Shown here piece by piece: positions 59,102-64,000 of a stretch of DNA of 64,000 bases (position 1 is its first letter; each line of letters starts with the position of its first letter). The translations under genes were made by a program, and so were the position numbers. The DNA lies in contig JBDXFZ010000146.1 of NCBI GenBank assembly GCA_039990395.1, positions 806,001-870,000 of the forward strand, given 5' to 3'. Below the pieces are notes generated by a model, which was not told the DNA's origin, searched no databases, and worked only from the letters and a program-made list of their open reading frames with translations. The stretch is from CALINF01 sp039990395. Lineage in GTDB: Bacteria > Pseudomonadota > Gammaproteobacteria > Pseudomonadales > Halieaceae.

Positions 59102-60342
59102 AGCTTCAGGAGGCCTTCCGGATTGCTTTGCGCTATACCTTCGCACTTGGTCGCGGTCACCTGTCGACTTTTCTGTCATCGTTATCGATGCTCGGGCTGG
59201 TTCTTGCTATTGGTTTGCTGATAACTGTCTTGTCAGTGATGAATGGTTTCGACAAAGAAATGCGTGAGCGCATCCTTGCGCTGGTGCCACACATTACACT
59301 GTATTCACAGCGCGAGAACCCTGATTGGGCTTTCGTAACAGACCAGGTTCTCGCGCATCCTCAGATCAGCGGCGTTACCCCGTTCGTCCAGTTTGACGGT
59401 TTGTTCATGCACAGTGGTCTGATCGAGACTACACGAGGAATAGGATTGGAACCTGGCGCGATCGCTACTAATCAGCGGCTTTTAGAAAGTATGACCGCAG
59501 AGCAGGCACAGCAATTTGGTGACGACCCAGAGGGTCTGTTGCTGGGAGCGGGCATTGCAGAGCGGCTCAGTGTGCGCGTTGGAGACAGGCTCACCCTGGT
59601 TGTGCCCTCGTTGGCTCAGGTTTCGGGGCAAGGTGGCACGCGCTTCAGTGCGGTGACGCTGACTGGCATCTTGACGACTGGTACCGAGTTAGACGAATCG
59701 GCAGCCTTTGTTCACCTTCCTCTGGCATCTCAGGCGGCAGGACTTAACGGGGGCGTGTCGGGCCTACGCTTAACTACTGACGACCTGTTCTCGGTGACCC
59801 GTATTGGCTGGGAATTAGTGTCTAGTCTTCCGCCGGGTTTTTACAGTGTTCATTGGATGATGACGCATGGAAATCTGTATGCGGCTATCCAGTTGTCACG
59901 CGATCTTATCAGTATTTTGTTGTTTTCAATTATTGGTGTGGCGGCGTTCAACGTAGTGTCATCTTTAGTACTCGTTGTCTTTGACAAGCGTGGTGATGTT
60001 GCAATCTTGCGTACTCTCGGTGCTTCGCCGGTTAAAGTGGCATCTGTATTTTTGATGCAAGGTGGAATGATAGGCATGGTAGGTGTAGTGCTGGGTGGCT
60101 TGCTTGGCGTGGTACTGAGTTTGGCAGTGCCCTCACTGGTGACTGGGCTAGAGGCGTTACTGAATGTACGTTTTCTGAGTACCGACGTCTATCCGGTCTC
60201 ATTTTTGCCCGTAGACATTCGGGCGGCGGACGTTCTTTCAGTTGGGCTTGTAGCATTTATGATGTGCGTGCTTTCGGCACTTTACCCGGCTTGGCGCGCG
60301 GCGCGTCTTGCTCCTGCGACGGTACTGCACCAAGACGCGTGA
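59098..60342 (+). CDS. lolE: lipoprotein-releasing system permease LolE
   Basis: A 414-residue permease, the second of the pair. The first helix is SMLGLVLAIGLLITVLSVMN, followed by GFDKEMRERILALVPHITLY and a periplasmic domain. The C-terminal helices include LLFSIIGVAAFNVVSSLVLV and VLSVGLVAFMMCVLSALYPA, then WRAARLAPATVLHQDA. The start is TTG 59098, coupled to lolD by overlap. It is convergent with the DUF2062 gene, 19 bp apart. Confidence 0.9.
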   Translation: MKLQEAFRIALRYTFALGRGHLSTFLSSLSMLGLVLAIGLLITVLSVMNGFDKEMRERILALVPHITLYSQRENPDWAFVTDQVLAHPQISGVTPFVQFDGLFMHSGLIETTRGIGLEPGAIATNQRLLESMTAEQAQQFGDDPEGLLLGAGIAERLSVRVGDRLTLVVPSLAQVSGQGGTRFSAVTLTGILTTGTELDESAAFVHLPLASQAAGLNGGVSGLRLTTDDLFSVTRIGWELVSSLPPGFYSVHWMMTHGNLYAAIQLSRDLISILLFSIIGVAAFNVVSSLVLVVFDKRGDVAILRTLGASPVKVASVFLMQGGMIGMVGVVLGGLLGVVLSLAVPSLVTGLEALLNVRFLSTDVYPVSFLPVDIRAADVLSVGLVAFMMCVLSALYPAWRAARLAPATVLHQDA

Positions 60343-60361
60343 TTCGCTCGTCAAAAACAGC

Positions 60362-60904
60362 CTAAAGCGTATGGTCGTCCGCTTGTCTTGCCGCGCGACG
60401 CTGCTTTCGCGCGCGCCAGTGCACGGATACTCGCCAGCGCCACATCATGCTGATCACGAAGTAGCCCAAGCTGCCGCAGAAAAGACCGCAAATCACGCAG
60501 CCCAACAGGAACGGCTGCCATATCGCCCCCAGGCTCTGTGAAAGCCAGTTCAGGCTTAATTCAAACTCTACTGCCTGCAACGGAATATCGATAATCATAG
60601 CGCCCACGCGATAGGCCAGATAGAAGATGGCGGGCATTGTTAGAGGATTGGTGATCCATACCAGTCCAATTGACAATGGTAGGTTGCAACGCAGTTTTAC
60701 GGCCATGAAAGCCGCCAGCACCATCTGTCCGGGAATCGGCATAAAGGCAACAAACAGCCCAACGAAGAAGGCCATAGACGCGGAATAGCGGTTTACGTGC
60801 CACAAGTTGGGTTGATACAACCAGTCACCAAAAACATGCAGCGATCTGATCTTTTTCAGAGCGGCGGGGCTTGGAGCCAACTGTTTTAATGTGTGTTTAG
60901 GCAT
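60362..60904 (-). CDS. DUF2062 membrane protein
   Basis: A 180-residue protein with a basic N-terminus and the DUF2062 core: NRYSASMAFFVGLFVAFMPI, PGQMVLAAFMAVKLRCNLPL, then VWITNPLTMPAIFYLAYRVG. A C-terminal membrane segment (FLLGCVICGLFCGSLGYFVI) precedes a strongly basic tail (RARKQRRAARQAD). The family is widespread and of unknown function. It is read toward lolE and diverges from comEC. Confidence 0.9.
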   Translation of the reverse strand: MPKHTLKQLAPSPAALKKIRSLHVFGDWLYQPNLWHVNRYSASMAFFVGLFVAFMPIPGQMVLAAFMAVKLRCNLPLSIGLVWITNPLTMPAIFYLAYRVGAMIIDIPLQAVEFELSLNWLSQSLGAIWQPFLLGCVICGLFCGSLGYFVISMMWRWRVSVHWRARKQRRAARQADDHTL

Positions 60905-61105
60905 CTATTGACCGGATCGGGTGTTTGGTTGCGCCAGATTATCTGGTTTAGTGAGACGTAGATCTACTCCGTCGTGCGCGCGCTTCTAGCGGCAAGCTGA
61001 CGCAAGAGTTGGTCCTAGTGACTCTTCCATGGGCGCATATGTCGTGCCCACTTGATGTTTAACTGGCCAGCACATTATGCACCGTATCGAACAGGTACTC
61101 TAGCC

Positions 61106-63424
61106 ATGCAAGCCTTGCGATCATGGATGATCGCGCTTTCGTGCGGCCTAATGATAGCCGGTTTTCTACCGGTGTTGCCGCCAATTATTGCAGCACTGTC
61201 GCTAGGCTTTGTGGGCGCCTACGCAGCCGTGCTGGGCAAACGATGGCATATCCTCTTTGGCGGTAGCTGCGTGGGATTGTGCCTAGGATGTCTATATGGC
61301 AGTGCACTGCTAAGTAGACAACCTGCTGCCGCCTGTTTGGTTGATGAAGCGGTAGTAACAGGGTCGGTGGTGGGCTTGGTTGATCGGCGTGAGATTAGAC
61401 CTGAACAAAACCGTCAGCGTTTCCAGTTCAAGGTTATCCGTTGGCAGCCACTGGAATGCTCGGGTCCGAAGCAACTGTTGCTGTCCTATTATGGCGATGA
61501 GCCCATCGCCGCTGGTCAGCAACTAGAGTTACTCATTGCAGCTCGGCGTAATTGGGGACAGGTGAATCCGGGTTCTGTCTCTTTTCAGTCCTGGTATGCG
61601 TTTGCTGGTATAGACGTCACGGGTACCGTGAAATCTGTAATTGAGGGGCAGGCGCTAACGCCGTCAGTTGAATTGGGCATATTGGCGCAGCTGCGTACAG
61701 ATTTGATCACTCGCATCAGAACGGCTGATCTGCCAGGTGAATCCAAGGCGCTTCTCAAAGCATTGGTTGCCGGCGACAAATCCGGGATCACGTCGGTGAT
61801 GTGGCAACGCTTTCAGCTGATGGGTATTAACCATCTCTTTGTTATCTCTGGACTACACATAGGCCTGGTAGCGGCGCTAGGTTACGGCCTGGGAGGCGGT
61901 TTGTGTCGTGTTATTCAGCTTCTGCGCGGTCCGCATCTACTGGCAGTCGCACCTATTTGCTCCCTTGTATGCGCGTATGCCTATGCGGGTCTAGCCGGTT
62001 TTAGTCTGTCCACACAGCGAGCGTTGCTAATGACGGGCTGCTTTCTACTGGCCAGTATGCTGTCGCGCGCGTCCCAATCATGGCAAGGGCTGCTGATAGC
62101 TGCCAGCGGCGTTCTATTAGTTAATCCATTGTCCATGCTGTCTGCGGGATTCTGGCTAAGCTTTGTGGCGGTCGCTTGGCTGCTGTGGATTGGTCCGTTT
62201 TTAGGGGGAGGGTATCAGCCCGTTAGGCCTCACGTTCGCATTGTCCGGCTTGTTGGGCTGCATGGCTCGCTGTGTTTGTTAATGTTTCCGCTGACGCTGT
62301 GGTGGTTTGGCGGCGCGAGCGTGCTTTCACCGGTTGTAAACTTCGTTTTTGTACCACTGGTGTCACTTTATGTTGTGCCCTTGGTGCTGGTTGGCACTGT
62401 GATGGCAGCCTTGGATCTACCACTGTGGGCGTTAGTATGGGAGGGTGCATTGTGGCCTCTGACGACATTACTGACTCTGCTGGAGCAGGTTACGCCTGCG
62501 TTGAGTCAGCTTTACTGGACTGGTGCTACACAGGTGCTGGATGTGGCATTGGCGCTGGCAGGGTTGGTGCTGTGGCCCCTCTGTGTGAATTTCCGATCAC
62601 GCATTCTGACTCTTGTATTGTTTGTACCCGTCCTGCTCCCAGGAGCGATTGGTGAAGGCTCAGTTAGCGCCTCTTTTCTTGACGTGGGCCAGGGGACGGC
62701 CGTGGTGATTCAATCCGGGGACCGCGTGCTGGTTTACGATACGGGTGGCGGCGACCCGCGGGGCCACAATAGAGCTCGTTCTGTGATCGTGCCATTTCTT
62801 CGTAGTCGAGGCGTCACGCAGATTGATACTTTGGTTGTCAGTCACCCCGATCTGGACCATAGCGCCGGCGTAACGACGCTTCTTGCCCAGTTTCCTGTGC
62901 GACATGCATACGCGAGCCAGCCGGTACAGGGGCTGGACAACGCATCACTGTGTAGAACCGGCTTGGCATTTGCCTGGCCTGAGGGCGTGCTTTTCCAGTT
63001 TTTGGCGCCGAGTGAACCAGCCAATCACTCCAGCAACGATGCATCGTGCGTTCTGCGTATAACGTTGTCTAATCAGGAGGTAGTATTGTTGCCCGGTGAT
63101 ATAGGTGTGGCGCGAGAGCTCGATATTGTCCGTTTTTGGGGCAATCAATTGAACAGTGATTACCTGTTGGCAGCTCACCACGGTAGTCGCACCTCAACTT
63201 CGCCTGCATGGCTGAAGTGGGTGTCACCGCGAGTTGTTATTCTGACACACGGGCAAGCTAACCCTTTTGGACATCCTCATGATGACGTGGTGCGACGCAT
63301 ACGACGAGAGGGTCTGATGCTGGAATCAACAGCGGAGCGAGGTGCGTTACTGTTCGAGCAAGTCGATTCGGGCCACGTCGCCCTGCATGGCTGGCGCCAG
63401 CGCCAGAGATTCTACTGGTTGTAA
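61106..63424 (+). CDS. comEC: DNA internalisation/competence protein ComEC
   Basis: A 772-residue ComEC/Rec2 homolog that takes single-stranded DNA across the inner membrane. After N-terminal helices comes an extracytoplasmic domain, then the Competence membrane region (LMGINHLFVISGLHIGLVAA, LSTQRALLMTGCFLLASMLS). The C-terminal metallo-beta-lactamase domain has FLDVGQGTAVVIQ, VVSHPDLDHSAG (HxxxDH-type) and LLAAHHGSRTSTS. I chose ATG 61106; an in-frame start at 61052 is possible. Presence of ComEC suggests capacity for transformation, but no other competence genes are in the window. exbB starts 87 bp later, its usual neighbour. Confidence 0.95.
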   Translation: MQALRSWMIALSCGLMIAGFLPVLPPIIAALSLGFVGAYAAVLGKRWHILFGGSCVGLCLGCLYGSALLSRQPAAACLVDEAVVTGSVVGLVDRREIRPEQNRQRFQFKVIRWQPLECSGPKQLLLSYYGDEPIAAGQQLELLIAARRNWGQVNPGSVSFQSWYAFAGIDVTGTVKSVIEGQALTPSVELGILAQLRTDLITRIRTADLPGESKALLKALVAGDKSGITSVMWQRFQLMGINHLFVISGLHIGLVAALGYGLGGGLCRVIQLLRGPHLLAVAPICSLVCAYAYAGLAGFSLSTQRALLMTGCFLLASMLSRASQSWQGLLIAASGVLLVNPLSMLSAGFWLSFVAVAWLLWIGPFLGGGYQPVRPHVRIVRLVGLHGSLCLLMFPLTLWWFGGASVLSPVVNFVFVPLVSLYVVPLVLVGTVMAALDLPLWALVWEGALWPLTTLLTLLEQVTPALSQLYWTGATQVLDVALALAGLVLWPLCVNFRSRILTLVLFVPVLLPGAIGEGSVSASFLDVGQGTAVVIQSGDRVLVYDTGGGDPRGHNRARSVIVPFLRSRGVTQIDTLVVSHPDLDHSAGVTTLLAQFPVRHAYASQPVQGLDNASLCRTGLAFAWPEGVLFQFLAPSEPANHSSNDASCVLRITLSNQEVVLLPGDIGVARELDIVRFWGNQLNSDYLLAAHHGSRTSTSPAWLKWVSPRVVILTHGQANPFGHPHDDVVRRIRREGLMLESTAERGALLFEQVDSGHVALHGWRQRQRFYWL

Positions 63425-63511
63425 TATTGCTATCAGGCTATTGCTTGCTTTCGCGTTCTTCTCTGGCGCGTATAATGCAAGCAACGAGTTAACCCGGGTT
63501 GGAGTAAAACT

Positions 63512-64000
63512 GTGCTTGAATTGCTAGTCGCCGGTGGTTGGCTGATGGTGTTGATCATGCTGTGCTCAGTAGTCGCCGTCGCTATCTGTATCGAACGGTT
63601 GTATGTGCTTAATCCAAAAAAAATCGCTCCCCCGCATTTGTTGGCCACGGTTTGGAAGCAGCTTAAGGCAGGGGAGTTGGACGCAAATAAGCTGCGCACA
63701 CTAAAGCAGTCTTCTCCGTTGGGACGGATTCTCGCTGCCGGTTTAGGCAACGCCTATCATGGTCGTGATGTAATGAAAGAAAGTATTCAGGAAGCCGCGG
63801 CTCATGTGATTCATGACCTTGAACGCTATCTTAATACGCTCGGCACCATTGCCGCTGTAGCGCCCCTGCTAGGACTGTTAGGTACTGTGGTCGGTATGAT
63901 TCGGGTGTTTGCGGAAATTATGGCGCAGGGTACAGGCAATGCCAGCGCGTTGGCAGGCGGCATTTCCGAGGCTTTGATCACGACGGCAGCCGGTCTAAGT
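63512..64000 (+). CDS. exbB: ExbB/TolQ/MotA-family proton channel, N-terminal part
   Basis: The gene runs off the end of the window; 163 residues are seen. The first helix is LLVAGGWLMVLIMLCSVVAV, followed by ICIERLYVL. The second membrane region LGTIAAVAPLLGLLGTVVGM (the conserved LLGLLGTVxGM) leads into GISEALITTAAGL. The start is GTG 63512 with GGAG 7 bases upstream. In this gene order (comEC, exbB, exbD, lpxK) it is normally the ExbB partner of ExbD; TolQ is the alternative. Confidence 0.92.
   Translation, partial: MLELLVAGGWLMVLIMLCSVVAVAICIERLYVLNPKKIAPPHLLATVWKQLKAGELDANKLRTLKQSSPLGRILAAGLGNAYHGRDVMKESIQEAAAHVIHDLERYLNTLGTIAAVAPLLGLLGTVVGMIRVFAEIMAQGTGNASALAGGISEALITTAAGLS

Noticed and set aside
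1..64000. CRISPR arrays, insertion sequences with intact transposase, prophage structural genes
   Set aside because: No regularly spaced direct repeats, no transposase frame and no phage structural proteins were seen.

Overview
The window is chromosomal DNA of a marine-type gammaproteobacterium. The evidence is a complete Na+-translocating NADH:quinone reductase operon (nqrA-F, apbE, nqrM), a lolCDE operon, a Pseudomonas-like core gene order (topA, a DUF6586-type gene, a small conserved gene, lexA, then a methylthioinosine phosphorylase, csiV, mfd, a long GAPDH and nqr), the dnaX/ybaB/recR block with the 4.5S RNA upstream, and a LexA protein with two CTG-N10-CAG operators. The family or genus cannot be fixed from the sequence alone. 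The window starts inside glnS and ends inside an exbB/tolQ-type gene.

Layout. (1) 1-3.9 kb: glnS (3' part), cysS, folD (convergent), then a promoter and a tRNA-Pro/tRNA-His pair. (2) About 4-22 kb, between tRNA-His and tRNA-Arg: an accessory block of short, mixed-strand genes. It holds two VOC proteins, several small membrane proteins of at least two paralogous families, a two-gene unit with a nuclease-like protein, an amidohydrolase, an aldo/keto reductase, a cho-photolyase repair operon diverging from an RNase J-like gene, a SAM methyltransferase and a phosphatase-like protein. It also has a decayed tyrosine recombinase and a dispersed palindromic repeat (core GGCGAAAGCGGAC) in at least six intergenic places. 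(3) 22-25.4 kb: tRNA-Arg(TCT) with a decayed second copy, an orphan TAXI-type binding protein with a C-terminal membrane anchor, a Cache-like membrane sensor, and a TetR regulator. (4) 25.5-30.4 kb: 4.5S RNA, dnaX with an in-frame A AAA AAG frameshift site, ybaB, recR, rnd, ycgL, ycgN. (5) 30.4-34.4 kb: a membrane protein, a membrane vWA protein, a MoxR ATPase and a CoxE-type vWA protein. (6) 34.4-44.6 kb: TrmH/SpoU methyltransferase, thioredoxin-fold protein, Usp, topA, lexA, MscS channel, nucleoside phosphorylase, csiV. (7) 44.6-64 kb: mfd, GAPDH, nqrABCDEF-apbE-nqrM, lolCDE, a DUF2062 protein, comEC and the start of exbB.

How the parts work together. Nqr couples NADH oxidation to Na+ export. 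ApbE attaches FMN to NqrB and NqrC, and NqrM is the Nqr assembly factor; both follow nqrF directly. LolCDE releases outer-membrane lipoproteins. lexA, mfd, recR, cho and the photolyase-like gene give the window a strong DNA-repair content. The points most worth a second look are the dispersed palindromes and the gene pair they bracket, the cluster of paralogous single-anchor membrane proteins, the divergent photolyase paired with cho, the TAXI-protein/Cache-protein pair, the tRNA-Arg relic, the dnaX frameshift signal, and a perfect intrinsic terminator inside the signal-peptide codons of apbE.
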